Part shown: piece after piece, positions 55,885 to 64,000 of the stretch
How positions within the stretch are numbered: the first letter of the stretch is position 1
Layout of the letters: the number at the start of each line of letters is the position of its first letter
Assembly: GCF_013394085.1 (NCBI RefSeq)
Contig: NZ_CP040910.1
Span: 124,001-188,000 of the forward strand
DNA: 64,000 bases
Reading direction: 5' to 3'
Source: Limosilactobacillus fermentum
GTDB taxonomy: Bacteria; Bacillota; Bacilli; Lactobacillales; Lactobacillaceae
The notes under the pieces: generated by a model
What the model was told of the DNA's origin: nothing
Database searches by the model: none
What the model saw: only the letters and a program-made list of their open reading frames with translations
Made by a program: the position numbers and the translations under genes

Positions 55885-55986
55885 GGTTCTGTTGCAAAGT
55901 TTTCCAAAAAATCTATTTTAGTGTAAAATTGAGAAAAAAGACAGAGAGGACAGAGTAATGAATCATTTTAAAGGCAAACAATTCAA
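55885..55986 (+). mobile_element. IS6-family element, left-end remnant
   Basis: Starts GGTTCTGTTGCAAAGTTTT, the IS6/IS1216-type terminal repeat, and includes the first codons of a transposase (MNHFKGKQF at 55958). It is cut by the IS256 copy at 55987. The rest of the element is absent on the far side, so this is a fragment. Confidence 0.75.
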
Positions 55987-56423
55987 GGTCAAGTCCAAAA
56001 TGTTGGTGTAAATTAAATTCCGCGAATTTATCATTTCACAAGCTTAAGCATACCGGCTTCTTCTGAATTGTCATCTTTTTCAATCCCGTGGTAAACGGTC
56101 ATGTTTAAGTACCGTGGACCAGCAGCCCATTTTTCATTCTGTTCAATCAGTAGTGCTCCCATTAGTCGCAAGACGCTTAGAGCATTCGGGAATATCCGGA
56201 TTACACGGTCACGACGACGGATTTCTTGATTAACCCGCTCAATTGTATTATTCGTCCGGAGACGCTTCCTTAGCTCCTCTGGGAGCTGGTAAATCACCAT
56301 TAATTCGTCAAAACTATTTTCTAATTTCTTCACCACCTTAGGGAACTCGGTCTGCCAATCTTTAACCAATTGGTCACGCCGTTCAACCGCTTGGTCGTAC
56401 GTTGGAGCATTAAATAAATCTTT

Positions 56424-57782
56424 GGAGAGTGTCAAGAATGTTGTGTAAAAAAGGAAACTTCGCCCGCGTGAATTGGCAATTCTAAAACATCGAATCAAGC
56501 GTGTCGTGACAGTCCTTGAATCCCCGATGTGCTCGATTCTCAAATTTATCGTTGTACTCCATCACTTGCGTCATGATAAAGCGATCGAGGGCTCCTTCGT
56601 TTGGGAACTGCTCTTTACGTCGGACCATCTTCTTCAGGCTCTTATTGAACGACTCAATTAGGTTCGTCGAGTAGATGGTCTGACGGATCGCAGTTGGAAA
56701 ACTGAAGAACGTGAATAGCTCCTCCATTTGGACTAGATTCTTGATTCGACGCTTATAACTGGACTCCCACTTAGCACTGAAAGCCGCCAATCGTTCTTGG
56801 GCGGCTTGTAGGTTCTCTGCTTGCCGAATAGCCTTAAAGTCGGTGATAATCTCCCTGCGATCGTTTTTGCGAACGTACCCTAAAAGGTTGCGCTCTGCGT
56901 GGACCCAGCACCGTTGAAACTTCGCCTGCGGGTAGTTAGCCTCAATCGCAGATTGAAGTCCAACTAAACCGTCGGCGATGAACAACTGAATATCTTTAAT
57001 CCCCCGTGCGCGTAATCCCTGGAGTAGTTCAGACCAAGCGGCTCCGTTCTCGGTCGGTGCGATACTGTAGTCAAGAACTTCCTTACCGCCGTCACTTCGA
57101 ATTCCGATCGCTACGTTAACGGCTTCTCGTTCAACGGTACCACGGCGTAACGGAATGTAAGTAGCATCGAGGAACACACAGACGTACTGTGAGTACTTGA
57201 ATTTGCGCTCGTGGAACTCTTCAACCAGGTGTTCCGTCCGCTTAGTGATGTTTGAAACCGTGGTTGGTGAGTAGTAGTGGCCGTACATTCTCTCAACCAT
57301 ATCAGCGATTTCACGAGTTGTGACGCCCTTGGAGTACATCTTGATGACCATTTCCTCCAGTCCATCAGTCCGACGCACGTAAGGAGGGAAGAGGGCGTTT
57401 TGAAACTTGTTTAACCGGTCCCGTGGGATCGTCAGATTAATTTCACCGTACTCAGTGTCGATCGTGCGGGTGTACGTCCCGTTCCGGTAGTTCACGTCGT
57501 CTTTTGATCGGTCGATCCGAGTATGTGGTTCGTAGCCTAGCACCGCAGTCAGTTCATTTTGAAGGAACTGATTAGCGGCCACTTCAATTTGACGACGTAA
57601 GACTTCATTCAGGGTAATATCTTTGTCTGAAGATAGCGCTGCGATAATATCTTTGTTAAACTGGTTCATGGGGAAAGCCTCCGTATTCTGATTGGTTTTT
57701 AGCGATTTCAATCATACGGGGAAGGCTTTCCCTTTTTCAATACCCTCAAGGTATCAATTTACACAAAATATTTTACACTCCC
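56424..57782 (-). mobile_element. IS256-family element C inserted in element A
   Basis: About 1359 bp. Terminal repeats GGAGAGTGTCAAGAATGTTG at the 56424 end and GGGAGTGTAAAATATTTTGTG (complement) at the 57782 end. Position fixed by comparison with the uninterrupted copy of element A. Confidence 0.85.
56482..57669 (-). CDS. IS256-family transposase, element C
   Basis: 395 aa. VCVFLDATYIPLRRG (D), IQLFIADGLVGLQSAI (D), FQRCWVHAERN, and STNLIESFNKSLKK (E): full mutator-type catalytic set. Start ATG 57669 (MNQFNKDII) lies behind GGAGGCTTTCCCC; a longer reading adds 14 residues. Distinct from element A. Confidence 0.92.
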   Translation of the reverse strand: MNQFNKDIIAALSSDKDITLNEVLRRQIEVAANQFLQNELTAVLGYEPHTRIDRSKDDVNYRNGTYTRTIDTEYGEINLTIPRDRLNKFQNALFPPYVRRTDGLEEMVIKMYSKGVTTREIADMVERMYGHYYSPTTVSNITKRTEHLVEEFHERKFKYSQYVCVFLDATYIPLRRGTVEREAVNVAIGIRSDGGKEVLDYSIAPTENGAAWSELLQGLRARGIKDIQLFIADGLVGLQSAIEANYPQAKFQRCWVHAERNLLGYVRKNDRREIITDFKAIRQAENLQAAQERLAAFSAKWESSYKRRIKNLVQMEELFTFFSFPTAIRQTIYSTNLIESFNKSLKKMVRRKEQFPNEGALDRFIMTQVMEYNDKFENRAHRGFKDCHDTLDSMF

Positions 57783-58621
57783 AAGGCTACCCTGAAATTG
57801 CGTAGTGATTGCATCCTTTAAGCCACAATGAGCGTCTGAAACAAACATATCAACGTTGGTAAGGCCCCGCTGTTTAAGTTCACTAAAGAAGTCCATCCAT
57901 GCAGCTTTTGATTCACTATCACCGATATCAAAACCGAGCACTTCTCGACGACCGCTAGGGTCGATTCCAATCGCAACGAGTAAGCTATTACTTGTCACAA
58001 CGTGACCACGGTGTACCTTAAATAAAATTGCATCGGCATACACAAAAGCATACTTTTGCGTAAGGGGACGTCGGTTAAAATCCAGCACTTGGTCGTCCAA
58101 ATTACCTGCATAAAGCCGAGACCGTACTTTTAGAAAAGGTTGTCCCACATAACTTCTTAGTAATCTCAGCTACTTTACGTGTTGAAACACCTTGGATTAC
58201 CATTTCCATTAATGCCAAATCAAAGGCCTGCTCACTACGCTGGTAGCGTTTGAACAGCTGTGTTGAAAAATTGCCATGACGGAGTTTAGGAACGTGTAGT
58301 TCTAGAGACCCTACGCGGGTGGTAAGCTGACGAACCCGATAACCATTCCGTGAATTGGTTCGTTCATCCGAACGAACATAAGCCCTAGCTTTAATCTGCT
58401 CAGTCGCTTCGGACTTAAGAATTTCATCAAGGATCTTGGCCCTAATTGATTGCATGGCCTTATCCCGATCACCTAGTAATAGCTCCTTTAATTCGTCATC
58501 CTCTAAATTTAATTCAACTTTTGGCATAATGAAGTTCCTTTCAGATTTTACAAAGTCCTATTTAGAATTTACACCAATTATACGGACATAACCTGAAAGG
58601 AGGATTCATCACCTTCGATAG

Positions 58622-58926
58622 CTAAAAGGTTTCCTCTTCTATTAAATTAATGTTGAATTGGCGGAGGATCTTGCTTAATTTCTTCTTGCGGTGCATTGGT
58701 AGTTCAGTTCCCATAAAGCTAAGGTTACTGATGGCATAGCCGTCATCACTCAGTCGAAGTTGACCATTTGCTAGGTGTTCGACGTAGATTGAAATTTGGT
58801 CGTTAATGTCATCGACAAAGGGAGTCACGACTTCATCGGTTTTTTCATCTAGGGGGACTACTTTTGATGACTTACAGAGTCAGTGATAGTAATCATCAAG
58901 TAGATCCTTGGTAGTCAGAGAGACAT
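58622..58926 (-). pseudogene. DUF1828 protein remnant
   Basis: The intact-looking part reads TPFVDDINDQISIYVEH and LRLSDDGYAISNLSFMG, then KLSKILRQFNINL, matching the DUF1828 domain. Upstream, the frame reads DLLDDYYH-stop-LCKSSKVVPLDEK, where a conserved tryptophan codon appears as TGA, and the ATG at 58926 is out of frame by one base. The C terminus is also cut: the frame ends at 58622, close to IS256 element A (58593). Confidence 0.6.
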
Positions 58927-58941
58927 TTTAATCCCCTTCCG

Positions 58942-59448
58942 TTAAAAATCCGGTAGTTTCTCGTAAGCGAGGCGCTTGATGACCGCTTTTTGGTCCGGGT
59001 ACTTAGCTAAGAGGTCGGCTTGGGTGAGCAGTTCGAAGTCGTGGTAATCAAAGCCGGGGGCCACGGCGCAAGAGACCAGGCCAAAGGAAGCGGGATCGGC
59101 AACTTCGGAACCAAAGATCGTGCCGGCCGGGACCCGGAACTGGAGGACTTCGCCAGCAGCGATATCGCGGCCAAGCTTAACCACCTCGTAAAAGCCGTTG
59201 GGGTAAAAGCAGTGGACCAAGATCGGCGCCCCGTCGTGGAAGTACCAAATCTCATCGTGCAAGAGGCGGTGGAGGTGGGAAGGTGAGCTACCGTCTAACA
59301 AGAAGTAGATCGAGGTGTATTCGTAGCGGCTAGCCAAGGACGTTTGGTCGTAAGTGGTCTTGGCGCTGTGGTACACCTGGCGGTACCACCCACCCTCGGG
59401 ATGGGGCGTCAAGTTGAGCTGGGTAACGTAGTCGGTTTTGGTTGGCAT
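58942..59448 (-). CDS. Cupin family protein (DUF985)
   Basis: 168 aa. Cupin_5/DUF985 signatures: LNLTPHPEGGWYRQVYHS, SIYFLLDGSSPSHLHRLLHDEIWYFHDG, GEVLQFRVPAGTIFGSEV and GLVSCAVAPGFDYHDFEL. It folds as a small beta-barrel that may bind a sugar or metal; the role is unknown. Start ATG 59448 follows GGAGGGATTTTG. GC-rich again, so the IS-laden AT-rich segment ends before it. Confidence 0.85.
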   Translation of the reverse strand: MPTKTDYVTQLNLTPHPEGGWYRQVYHSAKTTYDQTSLASRYEYTSIYFLLDGSSPSHLHRLLHDEIWYFHDGAPILVHCFYPNGFYEVVKLGRDIAAGEVLQFRVPAGTIFGSEVADPASFGLVSCAVAPGFDYHDFELLTQADLLAKYPDQKAVIKRLAYEKLPDF

Positions 59449-59568
59449 CAAAATCCCTCCTTTGATTGGCAGGCAATCGTTAGGCTGATTGTAGCACAGA
59501 CTAGTTGTCTTGTTCCCCTTCACACCGTTATCAAAATCGTAAAACATTTTCTAAACTACCGTGAATCG

Positions 59569-59597
59569 TTGGGCGAACACCCGCTAGATCGGTATAA
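59569..59597 (+). promoter_or_regulatory. Promoter of the two-component operon
   Basis: TATAAT at about 59592-59597 and TTGGGC about 18 bases upstream. Confidence 0.45.
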
Positions 59598-59635
59598 TGG
59601 ATTTAACAATTGCAAGTGAAATGGGGGAAGCCATT

Positions 59636-60334
59636 ATGGATCAAGTGAAGATATTAATCGTTGATGACGATAAAGAAATTGTTCAGCTATTAGAAATTTA
59701 CGCCCGCAACGAAGGGTACGAACCAGTGACGGCTTACAATGGTAGGGACGCCATCACCAAGCTCAACACGATGCCAGACATTAGTTTGGTAATCCTGGAT
59801 TTGATGATGCCGGAAATGAACGGGATGGACGTAATTCGCCAGGTGCGCAAGGACTCCTCGATTCCGATCCTGGTCCTGTCCGCCAAGACGGCCGACATGG
59901 ACAAGATTCAGGGGCTGGTGACCGGGGCCGACGACTACGTTACCAAGCCCTTCAACCCGCTGGAAGTGATGGCGCGGGTCAAGTCCTTATTGCGGCGTAG
60001 CGAAAACCAGGTCACTAACGACAAGCCCGACGTCTTAAACGTGGGGCCGCTAGTGATTAACAAGGATTCCCACGAGGTTAAGACCTTAAAGGGGGACCAA
60101 ATTCAGTTGACCGCGCTGGAATTTGGGATTCTCTACCTCTTGGCTAGCCACCCCAACCGGGTCTTTAGCGCCGACGACATCTTCGAACGGGTTTGGCAAC
60201 AAGAATCGGTCGTCTCCGCCAAGACGGTCATGGTTCACGTTTCCCACCTGCGCGATAAGATCGAAGCCGCCACGGGGGGCGAAAAGGTGATTGAAACCGT
60301 GTGGGGTGTCGGATACAAGGTCGAAAATCACTAA
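59636..60334 (+). CDS. Response regulator, OmpR/VanR-like
   Basis: 232 aa. Receiver domain: acidic pocket VDDDKE, phospho-acceptor Asp in VILDLMMPEMNG, Lys in DDYVTKPFNPLEV. A winged-helix DNA-binding domain follows (LTALEFGILYLLASHPNRVFSADDIFERVW, VSHLRDKIE, VETVWGVGYKV-like end). ATG 59636 follows GGGGGAAG. Probably controls wall genes with the kinase and carboxypeptidase downstream. Confidence 0.92.
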   Translation: MDQVKILIVDDDKEIVQLLEIYARNEGYEPVTAYNGRDAITKLNTMPDISLVILDLMMPEMNGMDVIRQVRKDSSIPILVLSAKTADMDKIQGLVTGADDYVTKPFNPLEVMARVKSLLRRSENQVTNDKPDVLNVGPLVINKDSHEVKTLKGDQIQLTALEFGILYLLASHPNRVFSADDIFERVWQQESVVSAKTVMVHVSHLRDKIEAATGGEKVIETVWGVGYKVENH

Positions 60335-60389
60335 TAAAGGGGAGTGCTCACCAACCGCCTCAGTCTGCGTTTGTGGTTTTTAGGTGTTA

Positions 60390-60512
60390 CACAGAAAATG
60401 TGGAAAGTAACCACAGGCCTAGTGTCTAAGTATGGACAAGGAACGATGCGTGCCGCATCAACCCTTGCCCTAGCTTAGTCATACGGCCTGCCGAGGAGGT
60501 TATTTTCCACTC
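60390..60512. repeat. Dispersed intergenic hairpin repeat, copy 6
   Basis: Full copy: ATGTGGAAAGTAACCACAGG, CCTAGTGTCTAAGTATGG, GCGTGCCGCATCAACCCTTG, CTTAGTCATACGGCCTGC and GAGGAGGTTATTTTCCACT. It sits between a response regulator and its histidine kinase. Confidence 0.8.
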
Positions 60513-60531
60513 TTTTTAATGGGGGAAAAGG

Positions 60532-61674
60532 ATGTTAAAGTTAACCGGGCGGGAGAAGAGTTCCCTGTTTTTTGAAGGCTTACTAACGATCATTTTGCTG
60601 GGGTTGATCAATATCGCTTTGATTACGATCATTCAAACGATGATTCAAAGTAACCCCGGGGTCCAAAGCGGGATCTTCATCATCAAACAGTCGTTGGTGA
60701 TTGGGCCCTTTCACGCCCAAATCTGGTCCTACCAACGGATCGTGATGGCCTTGTTGGTGCTAATTGACATTGGGGTTTTGTGGTGGCGGCTCTTGCGGCG
60801 CTACCACCTCTACCAGCTGGATCACATAATTGGTGAACTTCATTACATCGCCCAGGGTCACCTGGAACACCGGATTCCCTTCCGTGTTAACGGTAACCAA
60901 CAGCACGTGATTACCTCAGTTAACGCGCTGGTTGACACGATTACCCAGGCCATGCAAGAGGAACGGGCGTCGGAAAAGTCCAAGGACGAGTTGATCACCA
61001 ACGTTTCCCACGACCTGCGGACCCCGCTGACCTCGATCATCGGCTACCTGGGCTTGATTGAAGACCACCAGTACCAGTCCGAAGAAGACATCGTCAAGTA
61101 CTCCCACATCGCCTACGACAAGGCCAAGCAGATGAAGAACCTGGTTGAGGACCTGTTTGAATACACCAAGGTTCAACAGCACGGCGCCCCGGTTAACTTA
61201 ATGACCGTCGACCTGGGGCAGTTACTCGAACAAGTCGGGGCCTCCTTTGAACTGGAGGCCGACAAGAAGGGGATGGCGATCAACGTAACTTGTGAGCCCA
61301 GCCCGCTGTCGATTACGGCCGACCCCGAAAAGTTGGGCCGCCTCTTCTCCAACCTGGTCGCTAACGCCCTGAAATACGGTCACGGCGCCAGCTACATCCA
61401 CCTGACGGCCAAGCAGCTGGGCGAAAAGGTGGTCATCACGGTCGCCGATGACGGGGAGAAGATCCCCGCCGAATCAGTTAAGCACCTCTTTGAGCGCTTC
61501 TACCGGGTCGAGTCGTCGCGTAACAAGGCCACCGGGGGAACCGGGTTGGGACTGGCGATCGTTCAATCAATCGTGGAACTCCACCACGGCTCGGTAACCG
61601 CCCGCTCCGACGATCAGGAAACGGCCTTTGTGGTAACGTTGCCAGTTAAACAAGTACAGAAAGAAGTTAGGTAA
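60532..61674 (+). CDS. Sensor histidine kinase, VanS-like
   Basis: 380 aa. Two membrane helices (about 14-36 and 68-88) around a short extracellular loop, HAMP-like linker, H box NVSHDLRTPLTSIIGYLGLIED, N box LFSNLVANALKYG, G boxes VADDGEKIP and GGTGLGLAIVQSIV. It phosphorylates the upstream regulator. ATG 60532 follows GGGGGAAAAGG. The stop overlaps the carboxypeptidase start (TAATG). Confidence 0.92.
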   Translation: MLKLTGREKSSLFFEGLLTIILLGLINIALITIIQTMIQSNPGVQSGIFIIKQSLVIGPFHAQIWSYQRIVMALLVLIDIGVLWWRLLRRYHLYQLDHIIGELHYIAQGHLEHRIPFRVNGNQQHVITSVNALVDTITQAMQEERASEKSKDELITNVSHDLRTPLTSIIGYLGLIEDHQYQSEEDIVKYSHIAYDKAKQMKNLVEDLFEYTKVQQHGAPVNLMTVDLGQLLEQVGASFELEADKKGMAINVTCEPSPLSITADPEKLGRLFSNLVANALKYGHGASYIHLTAKQLGEKVVITVADDGEKIPAESVKHLFERFYRVESSRNKATGGTGLGLAIVQSIVELHHGSVTARSDDQETAFVVTLPVKQVQKEVR

Positions 61675-62969
61675 TGAATAAGCAAGTTAAACGATGGTTG
61701 TACCGCACCGGGGCCTTCTTGGCCAGTTTAACCATGACGGCCGGCAGCCTGACGGCGGTTCCAGCGGCGGTCCACGCTGATACCACGACCAGTTCGACTA
61801 GTTCCAGCTCATCCACGAATTCGACGACCGACTACACGGTCAACGCCAAGGCGGCAATCGCCATTGACGCCACGACCGGCCAGGTCCTCTACGCCAAAAA
61901 TGCCAACACCAAGCTGGCGATCGCTTCGATCTCTAAGATCATTACGGTAGGGGTGATTGAACAAGAAATCAAGGCGGGAAAGCTATCTTGGAACACCAAG
62001 GTCAAGGTCACTAAAGAAGAGGCCAAGTTATCGGAAAACACCGAGTACTCCAATATCACCCTAACGGCGGGTAAGAGTTACACGGTCAAGGAGTTGACCG
62101 AAGCGGCGATGATCAAGTCGGCCGATGCCGCCGCCATCACCCTGTCGCGGGCGACCGGCGATTCCACGGCGAGCTTCGTCAAGAAGATGCAAGCCTTCGT
62201 CAAAAAGGCCGGGGTCACCGACGCCAAGCTGTACAACCAAGTCGGGTTGACCAACAGCCAAATGGGGAGCTACGGCCTCAAGGGGGTCGCCAAAAACGCC
62301 GAAAACGAAATGACGGCAACCGACGTGGCCAAGATCGCCCAGTACTTGATCAAGAACTACCCGAGCCTGTTAAACATCACCAAGTTGACTTCGACCACGA
62401 TTGATGGCACCACCGTTACCACCATCAATAAGATGCTCCCCGGGCAAAGCGACGCCCCGAGTCAGGTTAAGATCGACGGCTTAAAGACCGGGACTTCGGA
62501 CAAGGCGGGCGCCTGCTTTGTTTCCACCGGGACCTACCAGGGGCACCGGATCATCACCGTGGTCCTCCACGCTACTGGTGGGGGTGATGAACGGTTCACC
62601 CAAACCGCCAACCTCTACCACTTAATCGCCAACGAATACACGGCCTACACGGTTCAACCAAGCGTGGTCGCCACCGTACCGAACGGGAAGGTCACCACCA
62701 CGACCTTGACCACCCAGGGCAAGATCACCCTCTGGAAGAAGGACGGCACCCTGCTGTCGCCGAGCCTAGCCATCAACAGCAAGGCCGCCGACAAGAACGG
62801 TAAGCTGACCGCCCCGGTTAAAAAGGGCCAGGTGGTCGGTGAGCTGACTTACGCCGGTTTGACCGGTTTGGACGGCAATAAGCTGACCGTCGACGTGGTA
62901 CCAACCACCAACGTTGACAAGGCCAACGTCTTCGTGCGCATAGGCCGCTGGGTAAAGAGCCATATCTAA
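61674..62969 (+). CDS. D-alanyl-D-alanine carboxypeptidase (penicillin-binding protein, DacA-like)
   Basis: 431 aa. Signal peptide ending AVHA-D (about residue 36), a Ser/Thr linker, then the S11 peptidase domain: SxxK as SISK in LAIASISKIITV; the SxN position reads SAD in MIKSADAAAITLS; KTG as DGLKTGTSDKAG. A C-terminal beta-rich domain follows (from about 325). It trims the terminal D-Ala of stem peptides outside the membrane. Co-transcribed with the two-component genes, a VanRS/VanY-like layout, though resistance should not be assumed. Confidence 0.9.
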   Translation: MNKQVKRWLYRTGAFLASLTMTAGSLTAVPAAVHADTTTSSTSSSSSTNSTTDYTVNAKAAIAIDATTGQVLYAKNANTKLAIASISKIITVGVIEQEIKAGKLSWNTKVKVTKEEAKLSENTEYSNITLTAGKSYTVKELTEAAMIKSADAAAITLSRATGDSTASFVKKMQAFVKKAGVTDAKLYNQVGLTNSQMGSYGLKGVAKNAENEMTATDVAKIAQYLIKNYPSLLNITKLTSTTIDGTTVTTINKMLPGQSDAPSQVKIDGLKTGTSDKAGACFVSTGTYQGHRIITVVLHATGGGDERFTQTANLYHLIANEYTAYTVQPSVVATVPNGKVTTTTLTTQGKITLWKKDGTLLSPSLAINSKAADKNGKLTAPVKKGQVVGELTYAGLTGLDGNKLTVDVVPTTNVDKANVFVRIGRWVKSHI

Positions 62970-62974
62970 AGAAA

Positions 62975-63163
62975 AGAAGTGCGAACCAACCATTTACCCT
63001 AGCTTAGCCATACGGCTCGTCGAGGAGGTTAGTCGCACTTCCGATAACGTGCTCCTAACCACGAGCCTAGTGGCTAAGTACGGGTAAAGAACGGTGCTGG
63101 CGCACCAACCATTTGCCCTAGCTTAGCCATACGGCTCGTCAAGGAGGTTAGTCGCACTTCCAA
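62975..63163. repeat. Dispersed intergenic hairpin repeat, copy 7 (tandem pair)
   Basis: Two units sharing CAACCATTTACCCTAGCTTAG or CAACCATTTGCCCTAGCTTAG, GCCATACGGCTCGTC and GAGGTTAGTCGCACTTCC. The first unit is short, the second complete. Located after the carboxypeptidase gene and directly before a Noc-binding site. Confidence 0.8.
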
Positions 63164-63164
63164 T

Positions 63165-63178
63165 ATTTCCCGGGAAAT
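63165..63178. promoter_or_regulatory. Noc-binding site, perfect
   Basis: ATTTCCCGGGAAAT, identical to the sites at 21973 and 36445, between the repeat and azlC. Confidence 0.8.
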
Positions 63179-63303
63179 TACCACCGAAGAAAAGAGATGG
63201 CTGCTCACGTCCGGTTAGATATGGTAAACTATTCTTTAGCCGGGTCAAAAACCCGTCCGAAAGAAAGCGAAATAGACAACTCATTATTTGTGGAGGAATT
63301 GCT

Positions 63304-64000
63304 TTGGCAAAAGCACATCAAATCAACCCGGAACGCGCCCGCTGGTTGGAGGTCCTGGGGGTTTCCATGCCCCTTTGTCTGTCCTACCTGCCGATCGGGA
63401 TTGCGTGTGGGATCCTTTTGAACGCTGCGGGGATGAACTTCGTCTTAACCTTCTTGGTTTCGATCATGGTCTTCTCCGGGGGGGCCCAGTTTACCCTGGC
63501 GTCCCTATTGGTCAGTGATGCGCCGATCACCTCGATTTTTATGACCCTCTTCTTCTTGGAACTGCGTTACGCCCTCTTGGGGTCGAGCCTTTCTCGCTAC
63601 ATGCGCAGCGAAAGCCAGAAGTTGGTCCTGATTTTTTCGGCCTCAATGAACGACGAAAACTACGCCATCAACTACCTGAAGTTTGTGACCGACAAGAACT
63701 GGTCGGCCAAAGACGCCCTCTTAGTTGAGTACTACTCCCTGGCTTCTTGGGCCACCGGGAACCTGCTCGGGGGTCTGATCGGGTCCGCCGTGCAAATCGA
63801 CTTAGTGATCGTGGACTTCGCCTTGACGGCCCTCTTTATCTACATGATCGTGATGCAAGTGCACCAGCGCCTGACCCTTTTCATCGGGATCCTGTCCGCC
63901 GGGCTGTCAATCTACTTCTTGACCCTGGTTAAGTCGACCTTGGGGATTATCTTGGCCACCGTTTTGGCTTCCTTTGTCGGCTTTATCATTGAAAACCGGG
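63304..64000 (+). CDS. azlC: AzlC family branched-chain amino-acid exporter subunit, 3' end outside window
   Basis: At least 232 codons, running off the right edge. The start is TTG 63304 behind GGAGGAATTGCT, giving MAKAHQINPERARWLEVLG. Typical AzlC segments: SMPLCLSYLPIGIACGILL, VFSGGAQFTLASLLV, FFLELRYALLGSSLSRYM and FSASMNDENYAINYL. With its small partner AzlD (expected just beyond the edge) AzlC exports branched-chain amino acids. Notable as brnQ, the importer in this window, is decayed. Confidence 0.88.
   Translation, partial: MAKAHQINPERARWLEVLGVSMPLCLSYLPIGIACGILLNAAGMNFVLTFLVSIMVFSGGAQFTLASLLVSDAPITSIFMTLFFLELRYALLGSSLSRYMRSESQKLVLIFSASMNDENYAINYLKFVTDKNWSAKDALLVEYYSLASWATGNLLGGLIGSAVQIDLVIVDFALTALFIYMIVMQVHQRLTLFIGILSAGLSIYFLTLVKSTLGIILATVLASFVGFIIENR

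Larger units (their letters stand above)
56031..58527 (-). pseudogene. IS256 element A transposase, second copy, disrupted
   Basis: The N-terminal part (58527 down to about 58102, MPKVELNLEDD) is followed by a one-base insertion in TGCAGGTAATTTGG (intact copy TGCAATAATTTGG), shifting frame. Further on the gene is split by element C. About 84 bases present in the intact copy, between GGTAGCCTT and AAAGATTTATTT, are missing. The C-terminal part remains at 56031-56423. Confidence 0.85.
55987..58593 (-). mobile_element. IS256-family element A, second copy, interrupted
   Basis: Inverted copy of 52952-54282. Both ends are preserved (GGTCAAGTCC at 55987; GGACATAACC ending 58593), but it holds another IS256-type element at 56424-57782. 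The flanks do not match as a target duplication. Confidence 0.85.

Noticed and set aside
56031-56543. 170-codon frame ending in the IS256 transposase C terminus
   Set aside because: It is a chance fusion of element C terminal sequence to the 3' part of the broken element A transposase.
61674-62969. Vancomycin-resistance operon (VanRS/VanY)
   Set aside because: The regulator, kinase and carboxypeptidase resemble that layout, but there is no vanH, vanA or vanX; an ordinary wall-homeostasis system is more likely.

Overview
The window looks like a chromosomal segment of a heterofermentative lactobacillus, most likely Limosilactobacillus fermentum or a close relative. The basis is the Firmicute gene content (dlt operon, six T-box leaders, rsmG-noc-parB locus, short GuaB), strong Shine-Dalgarno sites, GC-rich housekeeping genes and the families of insertion sequences present. 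This is inferred from gene content; no database search was run. The rsmG-noc-parB-DUF951-ychF-guaB block is usually close to the replication origin in Firmicutes, so the window is probably origin-proximal.

Layout. 1-2429: two overlapping wall-polymer or protein glycosyltransferases, the first cut by the window edge. 2468-5465: Met T-box and the metQNI methionine importer. 5676-8551: an M20 peptidase and an RlmD-type rRNA methyltransferase that has lost most of its Fe-S cysteines. 8648-11885: an Ile T-box followed by a decayed branched-chain amino-acid transporter gene, truncated at its 5' end and interrupted by an IS200/IS605 element carrying tnpA and tnpB. 11973-17513: aldo/keto reductase, then the dltXABCD D-alanylation operon on the minus strand. 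17739-21973: sbcDC. 21989-26869: serS, a tRNA-Glu gene, trpS and tyrS, each synthetase with its own T-box. 27053-33136: a polar amino-acid ABC importer, then an AAT-family permease whose promoter has been separated from its Gly T-box by a second copy of the IS605 element. 33144-36371: a stretch with a candidate CcpA-controlled non-coding transcript, then a nucleoside transporter and a nucleoside hydrolase. 36442-42645: rsmG, noc, parB (no parA), DUF951, ychF, DUF1129 and guaB. 42994-55721: an exopolysaccharide cluster (LCP protein, Wzz, BY-kinase, PHP phosphatase, priming transferase, GT2 enzymes, Wzy, Stealth phosphotransferase, Wzx). Its 3' half is strikingly AT-rich and broken up by IS3, IS30, IS256 and IS6 family elements or remnants. 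55885-58926: nested insertion sequences and a DUF1828 remnant. 58942-62969: a cupin, then a VanRS-like two-component system with a D-Ala-D-Ala carboxypeptidase. 63304-end: AzlC, cut by the window edge.

Three themes connect these regions. First, amino-acid supply is governed by tRNA-sensing leaders (Met, Ile, Ser, Trp, Tyr, Gly), and two of the transporter genes they control have been damaged or displaced by the same IS605-type element. Second, the window encodes the nucleoid occlusion protein Noc and contains four copies of the palindrome ATTTCCCGGGAAAT (one with a single mismatch), the known Noc-binding sequence, so regulator and chromosomal sites are both visible. Third, a long hairpin-forming intergenic repeat occurs in at least seven places plus two partial copies; it lies after genes and even between the response regulator and its kinase.
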